A DNA stretch of 64,000 bases from Thermoplasmata archaeon (GCA_015063285.1 SUST01000007.1:12006-76005); one strand, 5' to 3'; numbered from the stretch's first letter, positions 40,657-49,544 are shown. Program-made: numbers and translations. The notes: a model not told the origin generated them from the sequence alone.

Positions 40657-40670
40657 GATTATGCATAATC
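40657..40670. promoter_or_regulatory. Perfect palindrome GATTATGCATAATC, likely operator
   Basis: A 14-bp perfect palindrome between the divergent wHTH and integrase genes. TATA-like sequence follows on both sides. It is a natural binding site for a dimeric winged-helix regulator. Confidence 0.6.
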
Positions 40671-40849
40671 TGTATCTTTATTTAACCTTGATTGGTAAGT
40701 ATTCCAGCATTTTAAAGAGCTCATACATCCCCGATATCGGCGATTTGCACTTTTGCTAATCTATTTATACTCTCATAGTTTTATGTTGTTTGCAATTCTA
40801 TGAGGCGAAGTCCTTTAGGATTGGAACGAAAGAAAAAGGAGAGAAAGAT

Positions 40850-41788
40850 ATGAGCGTTTATCCGTTCAGGGACAAGATAGGAGAATACCTCCTGACCAGG
40901 AAAGGCGTGATCTCGGATGTGACCTGGGCCAACCAGGACCGCAGACTGAGACGGATGGACCGCGAGTTGATCGCCTTGAAGGAGCAGGGTATGATAAGTA
41001 CCATGGCTCCTTCGAAGATGACTCCGGAGGACGTCAAGACCTTCATCCTCTTCCGCAAGGCGAAGAAGGTGGGGGCCTCGGACCTAAGCCACGACATCAC
41101 ACTCCTGGAGCAGTTCCTCACCTATTCGGGGAACTACGCGGTGCAGGTATGCCTCCAGAAGAACACGGGCCTCAAGCCGAAGGACAACTCCCATCAGCGT
41201 CTGGACCCGCTTCCGATGGAGATCTACCGCACCATCCTGGCCAGGTCCAAGGAGATAGACTACGGGGACTTCCCGACCGTCCGCGCCTATGCGATGGTTC
41301 TGCTGTACATAGGCACCGGGGCCAGGAACAAGGAGATCCGCTTCTGCAGGAGGGACGAGCTCAACGACAAGTCGTGGCTGATCCATTTCACCCACGTCAA
41401 GGGCGAGGACACCTACGGGAGACCGAGGAACGTCCCCATCCCCGAGGAGATCCGTCCCATGATGTCCGAGTACCTGTACCACAGGGACGTATGGCTCGCG
41501 GCACACGACAAGACCTCCGAGATGCTGTTCTTCCAGCTCGGCGGCGAGTGCTCGACGCTGTCGTCGAACTCCATCAGGAAGATCAAACAGAAGGTGGAGG
41601 ATCAGATCGGACACAAGTTCGAGCTCCGCGACTGCCGCAGGGCATTCGGTCAGACATACAAGGACCGCGGTCTAGAGATGGAGAAGATCTCCAGGCTCAT
41701 GGGTCACAGCTCCACACGCGTCACCGAGCTGTACTACTGCGGCGTATCGGAGAACGACGCGATAGACGGTGCAAGGAAGCTCTGGTGA
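40850..41788 (+). CDS. int: Tyrosine recombinase (integrase)
   Basis: 312 residues from the ATG at 40850, after AAAGGAGAG; an upstream TTG at 40790 is in frame but lies in the presumed promoter. N-terminal SAM-like domain, then the catalytic domain: Arg in YIGTGARNKEIRFCRRDEL, Lys in VKGEDTYGRPRNVPI, RDCRRAFGQ at the HxxR position, LMGHSSTRVTELYYCG with the nucleophilic Tyr. The usual His of HxxR appears to be Arg. It ends 277 bases from tRNA-Glu, which carries the attachment site. It catalyses insertion and excision of the element. Confidence 0.88.
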   Translation: MSVYPFRDKIGEYLLTRKGVISDVTWANQDRRLRRMDRELIALKEQGMISTMAPSKMTPEDVKTFILFRKAKKVGASDLSHDITLLEQFLTYSGNYAVQVCLQKNTGLKPKDNSHQRLDPLPMEIYRTILARSKEIDYGDFPTVRAYAMVLLYIGTGARNKEIRFCRRDELNDKSWLIHFTHVKGEDTYGRPRNVPIPEEIRPMMSEYLYHRDVWLAAHDKTSEMLFFQLGGECSTLSSNSIRKIKQKVEDQIGHKFELRDCRRAFGQTYKDRGLEMEKISRLMGHSSTRVTELYYCGVSENDAIDGARKLW

Positions 41789-42062
41789 TTAAGATGTCCG
41801 AGGGAACCGTTGCAAAGCTTGCCATTACGGCAATAAGCTACCCCATTCCAGCTGCGGCTCTCTCCGATCCGAAGTCACCTCAGGTCGACCTTTCCGGACC
41901 CGTTCCGGACACACTCATACCTAAAATACAGTTTTGCAATAATGCTATTTCTATCTCTTCGATTTCGGATAAAAAGGGGCACTTCATCCCTTCCGAAACT
42001 ATGGTCAATAGTTTTGCTCCTGAGCAGGAGCACTACTTTTTTGATCTGGGTGAGGAAAATTT

Positions 42063-42078
42063 AGTGCTCCAGACGGGA
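42063..42078. repeat. Right attachment site (within tRNA-Glu)
   Basis: Exact copy of 277-292. It covers the last 14 bases of the tRNA-Glu gene (acceptor strand and discriminator) and two bases beyond. Recombination here leaves the tRNA intact. Confidence 0.85.
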
Positions 42079-42137
42079 TTCGAACCCGTGTGTCAGCCTC
42101 GAAAGGGCTGAATGATTGGCCGCTACACTACTGGAGC
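42065..42137 (-). tRNA. tRNA-Glu (anticodon UUC)
   Basis: Read on the minus strand it begins GCTCCAG and ends CTGGAGC plus A, a 7-bp acceptor stem. The anticodon stem/loop is CAGCC-CTTTCGA-GGCTG, giving anticodon TTC, and the T-loop is GTTCGAATC. No CCA is encoded. A TATA box lies just upstream. Its 3' end is the integration site of the element to the left. Confidence 0.95.
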
Positions 42138-42160
42138 TTAAGGAAGACCATCGCAAACTC

Positions 42161-42168
42161 CTTTATAA
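42161..42168 (-). promoter_or_regulatory. TATA box for tRNA-Glu
   Basis: TTATAAAG on the minus strand, about 25-30 bases before the tRNA 5' end, at normal archaeal promoter spacing. Confidence 0.6.
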
Positions 42169-42217
42169 CGATTATCCTGATAAATTTGGATTCGGAACGG
42201 TAAAAATCGACCATACC

Positions 42218-42227
42218 CTTTTATAAA
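42218..42227 (+). promoter_or_regulatory. TATA box for the aIF1A operon
   Basis: CTTTTATAAA lies 32 bases before the aIF1A ATG, giving a short leader. It probably drives the long translation and ribosome-assembly gene run to 47189. Confidence 0.6.
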
Positions 42228-42258
42228 GCCCTCTTATAAGGAGTTATTAGAGGATAAT

Positions 42259-42588
42259 ATGAGCGACAATGAACCGCTTGAAATGCCTGATGAGGACGTA
42301 ACCCGTGTACGTCTGCCAAACATCAAGGAAGCAGAGATGTTCGGGATAGCGGATCAGCTGCTCGGCGCATCCAAGATCAAAGTCATGTGCGAGGACGGAG
42401 TATCCCGCGTAGGACGCATCCCTGGAAAGATTAAGAAAAGGATGTGGATCAGGGAAGGCGACCTGCTGATCATATCCGTATGGGATTTCCAGCCTGACAA
42501 ATGCGACGTCAGGTTCAGGTACACAAAGACACAGGCCGTCAACCTCAGCAAGAGGGGCAAGATCCCCAAAAACTTGGATATTTTCTGA
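42259..42588 (+). CDS. eif1a: Translation initiation factor aIF1A
   Basis: 109 residues. S1/OB-fold core: VRLPNIKEAEMFGIADQLLG, KVMCEDGVSRVGRIPGKIKK, RMWIREGDLLIISVWDF. This is the usual length and sequence pattern for archaeal IF1A. It binds the A-site region of the small subunit during initiation. First gene of a conserved cluster with RIO1 and the KH protein, as in many euryarchaea. Confidence 0.95.
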   Translation: MSDNEPLEMPDEDVTRVRLPNIKEAEMFGIADQLLGASKIKVMCEDGVSRVGRIPGKIKKRMWIREGDLLIISVWDFQPDKCDVRFRYTKTQAVNLSKRGKIPKNLDIF

Positions 42589-42603
42589 TCGGGAGATCTT
42601 TAA

Positions 42604-43392
42604 ATGCCCTCATACGAGGAGGCATACGCGTACCTCGAGCGTCGCGTAGATGCCCTGAAGACCAACAAGACCGGCGACGAGAAGGAGACCGAGGCCGAGG
42701 TCTTCGACAAGAAGACCCTAATGACCATCTACGAGTTCATGAAGGACGGTTACATCGACTCCGTCCACTACCCCATATCCACCGGCAAGGAGGGCAACGT
42801 CTTCTACGCCACCGATGATGAGGAAGAACCCATGGCCCTGAAGATCTTCAGGACCTCCACATCAACCTTCAAAAGAGTGGCCAAATACGTAGAAGGTGAT
42901 CCAAGATTCAGAGGAGTGACCGGTAACCGCTGGAAGCTCATCTACGCATGGGTCAACAAGGAATTCAAGAACCTGGACAGATACATGGAGGCAGGAATAC
43001 CGGTTCCCGAACCCATAACGTTCGCACAGAACTGCCTGCTGATGGAGTACATCGGCGACGAGACCGGACCCGCACCGCAACTCAAGGATGTTGTCCTAGA
43101 TGATCCGGACGAAACCTACGAGCAGGTCCTTTCGTTCATAATCGACGGATGGCAGGAGGCCCATCTGGTCCACGGGGACCTCAGCGAATACAACATACTG
43201 ATGATGGACGGCGAACCGATCATGATCGATGTAGGCCAGGCCATGACCAGGGACCATTACAATGCAAAGGAGCTCCTGGAGAGGGACATCCATAACATAA
43301 ACAGCTTCTTCAAGAGAAGGGACGCGGACGTCTGGACTGACGCCGAGGTCCTGGAAGAGACACTCAACGATAACGGAGATGAAGAGGAATGA
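42604..43392 (+). CDS. rio1: RIO1-type serine kinase/ATPase
   Basis: 262 residues. P-loop STGKEGNVFYAT, lysine in MALKIFRTSTSTFKRV, hinge LLMEYIGDETGPAPQL, catalytic LVHGDLSEYNILM, metal-binding IMIDVGQAM. This is the RIO1 pattern; the family acts late in small-subunit maturation. It lies between aIF1A and the KH protein, and the stop overlaps the next start. Confidence 0.93.
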   Translation: MPSYEEAYAYLERRVDALKTNKTGDEKETEAEVFDKKTLMTIYEFMKDGYIDSVHYPISTGKEGNVFYATDDEEEPMALKIFRTSTSTFKRVAKYVEGDPRFRGVTGNRWKLIYAWVNKEFKNLDRYMEAGIPVPEPITFAQNCLLMEYIGDETGPAPQLKDVVLDDPDETYEQVLSFIIDGWQEAHLVHGDLSEYNILMMDGEPIMIDVGQAMTRDHYNAKELLERDIHNINSFFKRRDADVWTDAEVLEETLNDNGDEEE

Positions 43393-43937
43393 GATCCATC
43401 AGGATACCCCAGGACAGGGTAGGAACGCTCATCGGTAAGAACGGGGAGACCAAGAAGGTGCTCCAAGATATATCCGGCATCAAGATCGACATCGATACGG
43501 AGGAAGGAGAGGTCATCATCCACGATGACGGGGAATTGGAAGACCCCCTCATGCCGCTCAAGCTCATGGATATCGTGAAAGCCGTGGGCAGGGGATTCAA
43601 TCCCGACAAGGCCATGAGGCTCTTCGACGATGATGAGTACTTCGAGCTCATAGATGTGAAGGAAGCTATCGGAGACCGCTCCAGCCAGATGCCCCGTGTC
43701 AGGGGACGCCTCATCGGTAAGAACGGAAAGACCCGCAAGCTTATCGAGGAGCTCACAGGATGCGACATGGTCATCTACGGCAACACAGTGGGACTCATCG
43801 GAAACTCCGTCAGTCTCCCGGTGGCAAAGCATGCCTGCGAACTGCTTATCAACGGCAGCGAGCACGCGACAGTTTACCACTATCTGGAAAGCCAACGCCC
43901 CATGCTCAGGATCACCGAGATGGGATTCGACCTCTGA
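43389..43937 (+). CDS. KH-domain ribosome-assembly protein (Pno1/Dim2-like)
   Basis: 182 residues with two KH domains: RIPQDRVGTLIGKNGETKK near the start and RVRGRLIGKNGKTRKLIEE near residue 100, each with the GxxG loop (IGKNG). Archaeal Dim2/Pno1 homologues bind the 3' end of 16S rRNA and work with RIO kinases. Overlaps rio1 by four bases. Confidence 0.9.
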   Translation: MRSIRIPQDRVGTLIGKNGETKKVLQDISGIKIDIDTEEGEVIIHDDGELEDPLMPLKLMDIVKAVGRGFNPDKAMRLFDDDEYFELIDVKEAIGDRSSQMPRVRGRLIGKNGKTRKLIEELTGCDMVIYGNTVGLIGNSVSLPVAKHACELLINGSEHATVYHYLESQRPMLRITEMGFDL

Positions 43938-43946
43938 AGTGATACC

Positions 43947-45173
43947 ATGGAAGATTGGATCGCCGACAACATCGATACAGCCAAGGCACTGGCCGAATCA
44001 GGCCTGTGCGACCATTGCCTGGGACGCATGTTCGGAAAGCTCGGGACCGGAATGACCAACGATCTCCGCGGAAGGATGATCCGTGATGCTCTGAAAGAAC
44101 AGGGCATCGACGCTCCGGCAGAGGATTTCTGTCCGCTGTGCGAGAATGTCTTCGACATGCTCGGAAGATTCGCGGAGGCGGCAGCAGAGAAGATCAACGA
44201 AGTGGATTCCGACAACTTCCTCATAGGATCGAGGATCGAACCCGAGATCACACAGAGGGAGAAGGAGATCAAAGAGAAGTATGCCCTCGAGAACTCCGAG
44301 ACAATAAAAGCGGAACTCAACCGCGAGATCGGAAAGCTGGCACTTCCCATGATACACCGTCCCGTGGAGTTCAAGAACCCTCAGGTCGTAGCACTCGTCG
44401 ACACCCGTTTCGCAGATGTGACTTTGGATATCGCACCAGTCTTCATAGCCGGACGTTACAACAAGTACAGTAGAGAGATCCCGCAGACCATCTGGCCCTG
44501 CAGGGTATGCCACGGAAAGGGCTGCGACCACTGCCACGGGGCCGGAAAGATGTACCCTACATCGGTCCAGGAGATCATAGGCGACATCGCACTCGAGATG
44601 GCTGACGGACAGGAGCACTTCTTCCACGGTATGGGCAGGGAGGACATCGACGCCTGCATGCTCGGCGACGGAAGGCCGTTCGTCCTGGAGATAAGTCAGC
44701 CCAAACACAGGTACATCGACCTGGATGAATTGGAGCGCAGAGCGAACCAGACGGACATGGCAGCATTCAACAGCCTCAAGTTCGTACAGCGCGAAGCGGT
44801 GGAACGCTACAAGGCCGCCGCATCTGATAAAGTATATCACGTGCACGTTAAGGCAGAGGGCAAAGTTAATAAAGAGGAGTTAGTTAAGGTTGCCCTATCG
44901 TTCAAGGACGTCAATATAGACCAGAGGACTCCACGCAGGGTCGAGCACAGACGTGCGGACCTTGTGAGGAAGAGAAAGATCCACTGGTGCCAGGCGGAAT
45001 GGGCTTCCGACGATTCCTTCGATCTCGAACTCGAGACCGATTCGGGGACGTACGTGAAGGAATTCGTGTCCGGCGACGAGGGCAGAAGCGTACCGAGCTT
45101 CTCTGAGAGGCTCGGGATACAATGCAAAGTCGAGACCCTCGATGTATTGGCGATCAAATTCGAAGAACACTGA
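43947..45173 (+). CDS. pus10: tRNA pseudouridine synthase Pus10
   Basis: 408 residues. N-terminal zinc-binding Cys pairs (CDHCLGRMFGKLG, CPLCENVF) and a THUMP-like part, with a further Cys cluster CRVCHGKGCDHCHG. The catalytic Asp lies in ACMLGDGRPFVLEI. It forms pseudouridine at positions 54 and 55 of archaeal tRNAs. Length and motifs are typical. It lies directly upstream of the L21e gene, a common archaeal order. Confidence 0.92.
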   Translation: MEDWIADNIDTAKALAESGLCDHCLGRMFGKLGTGMTNDLRGRMIRDALKEQGIDAPAEDFCPLCENVFDMLGRFAEAAAEKINEVDSDNFLIGSRIEPEITQREKEIKEKYALENSETIKAELNREIGKLALPMIHRPVEFKNPQVVALVDTRFADVTLDIAPVFIAGRYNKYSREIPQTIWPCRVCHGKGCDHCHGAGKMYPTSVQEIIGDIALEMADGQEHFFHGMGREDIDACMLGDGRPFVLEISQPKHRYIDLDELERRANQTDMAAFNSLKFVQREAVERYKAAASDKVYHVHVKAEGKVNKEELVKVALSFKDVNIDQRTPRRVEHRRADLVRKRKIHWCQAEWASDDSFDLELETDSGTYVKEFVSGDEGRSVPSFSERLGIQCKVETLDVLAIKFEEH

Positions 45174-45184
45174 AGGGATAAGCA

Positions 45185-45481
45185 ATGCAGGCATCCAGCG
45201 GAACAAGGACAAAGACCCGCAACAAGCTCAAGAAGTCAGTAAGGGCACGCGGGCTCTCACCCATCACGAAAGGTTTCCAGATCTTCGAGACCGGAGAGAA
45301 AGTCAACATCGTAATCGACCCCAGCGTACACAAGGGAATGCCCTTCTCCAGATTCCACGGACTCACCGGAGTCGTCGTCGGAGAGAGGGGAGCAGCGTAC
45401 GAAGTCTCCGTCAAGGACGGAAACAAGACCAAGATGGTCGTCGCACGCCCCGAGCACCTGGTAAGGAACATCGACAACTGA
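45185..45481 (+). CDS. rpl21e: Ribosomal protein L21e
   Basis: 98 residues, basic N-terminus (SSGTRTKTRNKLKKSVRARG), SH3-like barrel with KVNIVIDPSVHKGMPFSRFH and GLTGVVVGERG. Typical length and sequence for archaeal L21e of the large subunit. Ten bases separate it from rpoF. Confidence 0.95.
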   Translation: MQASSGTRTKTRNKLKKSVRARGLSPITKGFQIFETGEKVNIVIDPSVHKGMPFSRFHGLTGVVVGERGAAYEVSVKDGNKTKMVVARPEHLVRNIDN

Positions 45482-45491
45482 AGGTATAGAA

Positions 45492-45842
45492 ATGACTGAG
45501 CGCTACGTCACACTGGCAGAAGTAAGGGACCTCCTCGAAGAGGTCGCAGAGAGCAGGAAAGGCACAGCCGGAGAGCTCGAGGACGAGGACGTTCTCCTCG
45601 CATCACAGAAATCAGCATTGGACCATGCGCAGAAAGTCTCAAACATATCCCTCGAGGACGCTAACAAGATCATCGAAGAAGTTAGCCAAATCGAGGATGT
45701 TACGGATGCCATTGCTGTGAAAATCGCGGACATCCTCCCCAAGTACCCGGAGGACGTCCGTGCAATCTTCTCCAAGGAGAGGGTCACACTCAGCAATGAC
45801 CAGATAAACCAGATCATCGAGATCGTTGGTAAGTACATCTGA
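45492..45842 (+). CDS. rpoF: RNA polymerase subunit Rpo4 (RpoF)
   Basis: 116 residues. Pattern RYVTLAEVRDLLEEVAESR, then a helical HRDC-like domain with KVSNISLEDANKIIEEV and LSNDQINQIIEIVGKYI, as in the archaeal Rpb4 homologue. With Rpo7 it forms the polymerase stalk. The gene order L21e-rpoF-DUF655-ksgA is conserved in euryarchaea. Confidence 0.92.
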   Translation: MTERYVTLAEVRDLLEEVAESRKGTAGELEDEDVLLASQKSALDHAQKVSNISLEDANKIIEEVSQIEDVTDAIAVKIADILPKYPEDVRAIFSKERVTLSNDQINQIIEIVGKYI

Positions 45843-45858
45843 TTGGGGTGGTTTTCCC

Positions 45859-46410
45859 ATGGAAGAATACGCTTACATTCTTGATTATCTGCCTCAGGGT
45901 GCGCCGAATTCTGGTTTCGGTAAGAAGGAGCCTATCTGCTACGCACTCGGTTCCGAGGAGTTCAAGCTCTTCGAACTGATCGCGAAGCCCAACGCCCAGA
46001 TCACCGTCGGACAGAAGACGTTCATCGGAAAGGATTCCGAGACCCAAAAGCGTGATGTGATCGATCACGTCAAGAGGAGGATCACATACAACGACCTCAC
46101 CAGCAATGCAATCTCGGAGCTCGATTTCGCAGTCAACGACATAGTCATGTCCAACCAGGCGAAGTTCATCGATTTCATCAACAAGGCCGAAGCCATCAGC
46201 ATGCGCAAGCACTCGCTGGAGGAGCTCCCCGGTCTGGGAAAGAAGTCCATGAACATCATCTTGGAAGAGAGGAAGAAGGGCCTCTTCAAGGACTTCGGAG
46301 ACCTTGCTGCCAGGACCGGCATCAAGTCCCCCGAGAAGCTCGTCGTGGCACGCATCGTACTGGAGATCGAGGATTCCGAAAGGAAGCACTACCTCTTCGT
46401 GCAGAGATGA
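45859..46410 (+). CDS. DUF655 RNA-binding-type protein
   Basis: 183 residues from the ATG at 45859 (MEEYAYILDYLPQG). S1/OB-like N-terminus with KEPICYALGSEEFKLFEL, and a helix-hairpin-helix element LEELPGLGKKSMNIILEE. Conserved archaeal DUF655 family, always near L21e/rpoF/ksgA. Presumably a nucleic-acid-binding protein of translation or rRNA processing. Its end overlaps ksgA. Confidence 0.9.
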   Translation: MEEYAYILDYLPQGAPNSGFGKKEPICYALGSEEFKLFELIAKPNAQITVGQKTFIGKDSETQKRDVIDHVKRRITYNDLTSNAISELDFAVNDIVMSNQAKFIDFINKAEAISMRKHSLEELPGLGKKSMNIILEERKKGLFKDFGDLAARTGIKSPEKLVVARIVLEIEDSERKHYLFVQR

Positions 46411-47189
46411 ACGATACCGGCAGACTCATAGCCGATACGGGCATCGTTCCCAAAAAGAGCAAGGGACAGAATTTCCTCATAGACGACCGTGTGGCCGACA
46501 GGCACATCGGATACGCCGGGATCAAAAGCACGGATAGGATCCTAGAAGTCGGCCCAGGCCTGGGCATCCTTACGAAAAGGCTCATCCAAGCCTCGGACAA
46601 TGTCACGTGCATCGAGATCGATGATATCCTTGCAGATTACATATCGGATACGTACGGGAGTTCGCTTAGGCTCATCCACGCGGATGCGGTGAAGGAACCG
46701 TTCCCGGACTTCGACGTGTTCGTCAGCAATCTCCCGTACAGCGTGTCCACGCCCATAATATTCAAGCTCCTGGAGTATAATTTCAGAACGGCTGTCGTGA
46801 TGGTGCAGAAGGAATTCGCGGACCGCATGGTCGCCATGGTCGGGAGCCCGGAATATTCAAGGCTGACCGTCAATCTTTCATACAGGGCCGACTGCGAGAT
46901 CCTGGAGACCGTGCCGGCATCGAGATTCAATCCCCGCCCCAAGGTGGATTCCGCACTCGTCAGGATTACCCCCAGGGCGCCCCTCTTCAAAGTCCTTGAC
47001 GAGAGGACGTTCTTCAAAGTGGTAGAGGTCACGTTCAATCATCGCAGGAAGAAGATAGGCACATCGCTGAAATCGGCCCGCATGATGGAGCCGGGTGACG
47101 ATGTGCCTTATATAGACGACAGAGTGGAGAGGCTCAGGCCTGAACAGATCGGCGAGATAGCCGATGCCGTATTCAGGCTGAAGCACTGA
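46407..47189 (+). CDS. ksgA: 16S rRNA dimethyladenosine transferase
   Basis: 260 residues. KKSKGQNFLIDDRVADRHI, SAM-binding ILEVGPGLGILTKRL, acidic CIEIDDILADY, catalytic VSNLPYSVSTPIIFKLL, and the C-terminal domain with FNHRRKKIGTSL. Full-length KsgA/Dim1. It dimethylates two adjacent adenines in helix 45 of 16S rRNA. Last gene of the rightward cluster. Confidence 0.95.
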   Translation: MNDTGRLIADTGIVPKKSKGQNFLIDDRVADRHIGYAGIKSTDRILEVGPGLGILTKRLIQASDNVTCIEIDDILADYISDTYGSSLRLIHADAVKEPFPDFDVFVSNLPYSVSTPIIFKLLEYNFRTAVVMVQKEFADRMVAMVGSPEYSRLTVNLSYRADCEILETVPASRFNPRPKVDSALVRITPRAPLFKVLDERTFFKVVEVTFNHRRKKIGTSLKSARMMEPGDDVPYIDDRVERLRPEQIGEIADAVFRLKH

Positions 47190-47193
47190 GCCC

Positions 47194-48261
47194 TCACTTC
47201 TTCTTGACCCCGTCGCCGTATATGGTGGTCCAATCGTTCTTCATAGAGATGGGCACCCAATCGTTCTCCTCGCACAGCTTGTACATCTTGTTCGCCGCAT
47301 CCATGTTGCCGTACTCCCTCTCGAGGTCGTCGCAGCACAGCATGAACGCCATAGCCTTGTACTTGTTGTCAAAGAGGGCATAGTTGGCCATACTGGAATC
47401 CGAAGAGGAGTTGCCGAATGCGAGCACGGGCTGCTTGCCGATCTCCTGCACTATGGAAACGATCTTGTTGAAATTCAGAGTCTTAATGACATGCTCTCCG
47501 CCGTATATGATCTCGTCATCTTCCTGATAGACGTATTTCGAACCGTCCTTGTCCTGACCGGTCGCCACCAGCAACTTGTCCGATCCCTTGATCTGGTCGT
47601 TAGGCAGCTGAATGGGAGAATCGTCCAGCAGTGCACGTACTGTGAGCCTATCCGTACCGCTGATGACGTATACCGTGAAATCATTCTCCTGGAGTGCATC
47701 CACCATCTGGAGCATCGGTTTGAAGAAGGCGTCGCCGCGGAGCATTCCGATGTATCCGGGTGACGGATTCTTTGCATAGTCTTTAACATACTTGTCCATC
47801 TCTTCCAGGGTCAGGCCTTTGAAAGCCATCGCCCTTGCTGTCTCCAACCTGTCGTCAAGGACTCCGGGTGACGGTGCGGCCTGCTGGTCCAAGGCCACCT
47901 GCCTTTCGAATTCCGATGCTTTGTCCTTATAATCAGGATCCTCCAGGATACGGTAGATCATCATGCTGAGGTCAAAATAATGCGTATCCCTCTCGCAGAT
48001 CAGCGTCCCATCCATATCGAAGACGGCTATACGATCCTCCACCGGGATGAAGTCCTTGCTCTTCTCATCGGTCACCGCTTTCAGATAAGAGACGAAGGCC
48101 TCCTTCGATTCGGAACCGTCCACCCACAGGGACATATCCGGATCCACATAGCCATGCCCCTTATCATCAGACATCGCATTGAACGCATACAATCCGCTAA
48201 CAATCAACAACAGGCATACCGCAACTGCGGATACCGCCTTCCATCTTCCAACTTCATCCAT
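47194..48261 (-). CDS. HAD-family phosphatase with an N-terminal membrane anchor
   Basis: 355 residues from the ATG at 48261 (MDEVGRWKAVSAVAVCLLLI); an upstream in-frame start exists at 48321. A membrane segment covers residues ~8-26. HAD motif I is IAVFDMDGTLICE, motif II VYVISGTDRL, motif III/IV AFGNSSSDSSM. It resembles exported or anchored haloacid dehalogenase phosphatases of the phosphoserine-phosphatase type. Substrate unknown. Convergent with ksgA, only four bases apart. Confidence 0.8.
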   Translation of the reverse strand: MDEVGRWKAVSAVAVCLLLIVSGLYAFNAMSDDKGHGYVDPDMSLWVDGSESKEAFVSYLKAVTDEKSKDFIPVEDRIAVFDMDGTLICERDTHYFDLSMMIYRILEDPDYKDKASEFERQVALDQQAAPSPGVLDDRLETARAMAFKGLTLEEMDKYVKDYAKNPSPGYIGMLRGDAFFKPMLQMVDALQENDFTVYVISGTDRLTVRALLDDSPIQLPNDQIKGSDKLLVATGQDKDGSKYVYQEDDEIIYGGEHVIKTLNFNKIVSIVQEIGKQPVLAFGNSSSDSSMANYALFDNKYKAMAFMLCCDDLEREYGNMDAANKMYKLCEENDWVPISMKNDWTTIYGDGVKKK

Positions 48262-48352
48262 GGAACTCGTCTCGACATACAGATGATAATATTTTAGGGG
48301 GGCTGTCCACCCAAAGCACATTTATCCGTAAAGTCATTCTCTGGCCGATAGC

Positions 48353-49540
48353 ATGCAGATAGGAATTGTAGGGAAACCGAACGTTGGTAAATCGACATTT
48401 TTCGGAGCGGCCACCATGGCGCCCGTCGAGATCGCTAACTATCCCTTCACTACCATCGAACCCAACAAGGGAGTCGCTCATGTGCGCACACCCTGTCCCT
48501 GCAAGGAGCTGGGGGTCACATGTACGCCCCATAACTCATTGTGCATAAACGGGACCAGAATGGTTCCCGTAGAGCTCCTGGATGTAGCGGGGCTGGTCCC
48601 CGACGCATGGCAGGGCAAAGGACTGGGGAACCAATTCCTGGACGACCTCAGACAGGCGGACGCCCTGATCAATGTGATCGATGTGAGCGGATCCACCGAT
48701 ATCGAGGGAGTGCCCGGCGATGTGGGATCCCACGACCCGACAGAGGACATAACCTTCCTTAGAAAGGAGATCGAATACTGGATGAGGGAGATCCTAAAGA
48801 ACGGATTCAACAAGATGGCAAGGGCTGCCAGGATGACCGGTCAGAAGCCGGAGCAGATCATCCAGGACAGGCTCGCAGGACTGAACGTCACAGAAGCTCA
48901 GATAAAAAAGGCCTTACTCTCGGTCGAGATGCCACCGGACATAGTGAACTGGACCGATGACGATCTTCTGAAGCTGTGTGTCAACATCAGAGAGCAGTCC
49001 AAACCGATGATCGCGGCCATGAACAAGGCGGACATCGCACCAGCAGGGAACATCGAGAAGGTCGAAGCGATAAACGACATCTGCGTCGTCACCATGGCTG
49101 AGACAGAACTGGCCCTGAAGAAGGCGGCTGCGGCGGGACTTATCGAATACACCGCAGGGGACCCGACATTCACGATTAAAGAGGGAGTGACCCTCAATGA
49201 AGGCCAGAGGAAAGCCCTTGACTACATGAAGGCCAACATGGAGAAGTACGGCGGTACCGGTGTGCAGAAGTGCATCGAGGATGCCGCTTTCAAGATGCTG
49301 GACCTCATCACCGTCTACCCCGTGGAAGACGAGAACAAGTTCACGGACCACTTCGGACGCGTATTGCCGGATGCATTCCTACTACCTCGCGGTTCCACGG
49401 CCAAGGACCTTGCGTACAAGGTCCACTCCGACCTGGGAGACAAGTTCATCAGAGCAGTCAATGCGAAGACCAAGCGCACCGTGGGTGCGGATTACATCCT
49501 TGAGGACGGGGACGTCATAAGGATTGTAGCCAACAAGTGA
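48353..49540 (+). CDS. ychF: YchF/Obg-family GTP/ATP-binding protein
   Basis: 395 residues. G1 GIVGKPNVGKSTFF, G3 ELLDVAGLVPDAWQGKG, G4 MNKADIAP, and a C-terminal TGS-like domain (VYPVEDENKFTDHFGRVL ... ILEDGDVIRI). Archaeal members of the YchF family; role in translation or ribosome-associated stress control. Four bases upstream of polB. Confidence 0.9.
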   Translation: MQIGIVGKPNVGKSTFFGAATMAPVEIANYPFTTIEPNKGVAHVRTPCPCKELGVTCTPHNSLCINGTRMVPVELLDVAGLVPDAWQGKGLGNQFLDDLRQADALINVIDVSGSTDIEGVPGDVGSHDPTEDITFLRKEIEYWMREILKNGFNKMARAARMTGQKPEQIIQDRLAGLNVTEAQIKKALLSVEMPPDIVNWTDDDLLKLCVNIREQSKPMIAAMNKADIAPAGNIEKVEAINDICVVTMAETELALKKAAAAGLIEYTAGDPTFTIKEGVTLNEGQRKALDYMKANMEKYGGTGVQKCIEDAAFKMLDLITVYPVEDENKFTDHFGRVLPDAFLLPRGSTAKDLAYKVHSDLGDKFIRAVNAKTKRTVGADYILEDGDVIRIVANK

Positions 49541-49544
49541 TACG

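Larger units (their letters stand above)
277..42078. mobile_element. Integrated virus-like/plasmid element in tRNA-Glu, about 41.8 kb
   Basis: The ends are a 16-bp direct repeat: 277-292 at the left, and 42063-42078 at the right, which covers the last 14 bases of the tRNA-Glu gene plus two. A tyrosine recombinase gene lies just inside the tRNA end and points at it, the usual layout of tRNA-targeting integrative elements. Cargo includes an HUH Rep with a presumed origin, a P-loop ATPase, many membrane and spike-like proteins, regulators, a candidate defence pair, a DGR and a toxin-antitoxin pair. Chromosomal housekeeping genes resume directly to the right. Whether it is a provirus, a plasmid or a decayed mixture cannot be settled here. 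Frameshifted and truncated genes at 15.4-16.5 kb and 38.2-38.4 kb suggest some decay or module exchange. Confidence 0.85.

Noticed and set aside
41792-42111. Open frame after the integrase (MSEGTVAKLAITAISYPIP...) running into the tRNA
   Set aside because: It reads through the tRNA-Glu gene on the opposite strand, has no ribosome site, and shows no domain. Probably a chance frame in the attachment region.
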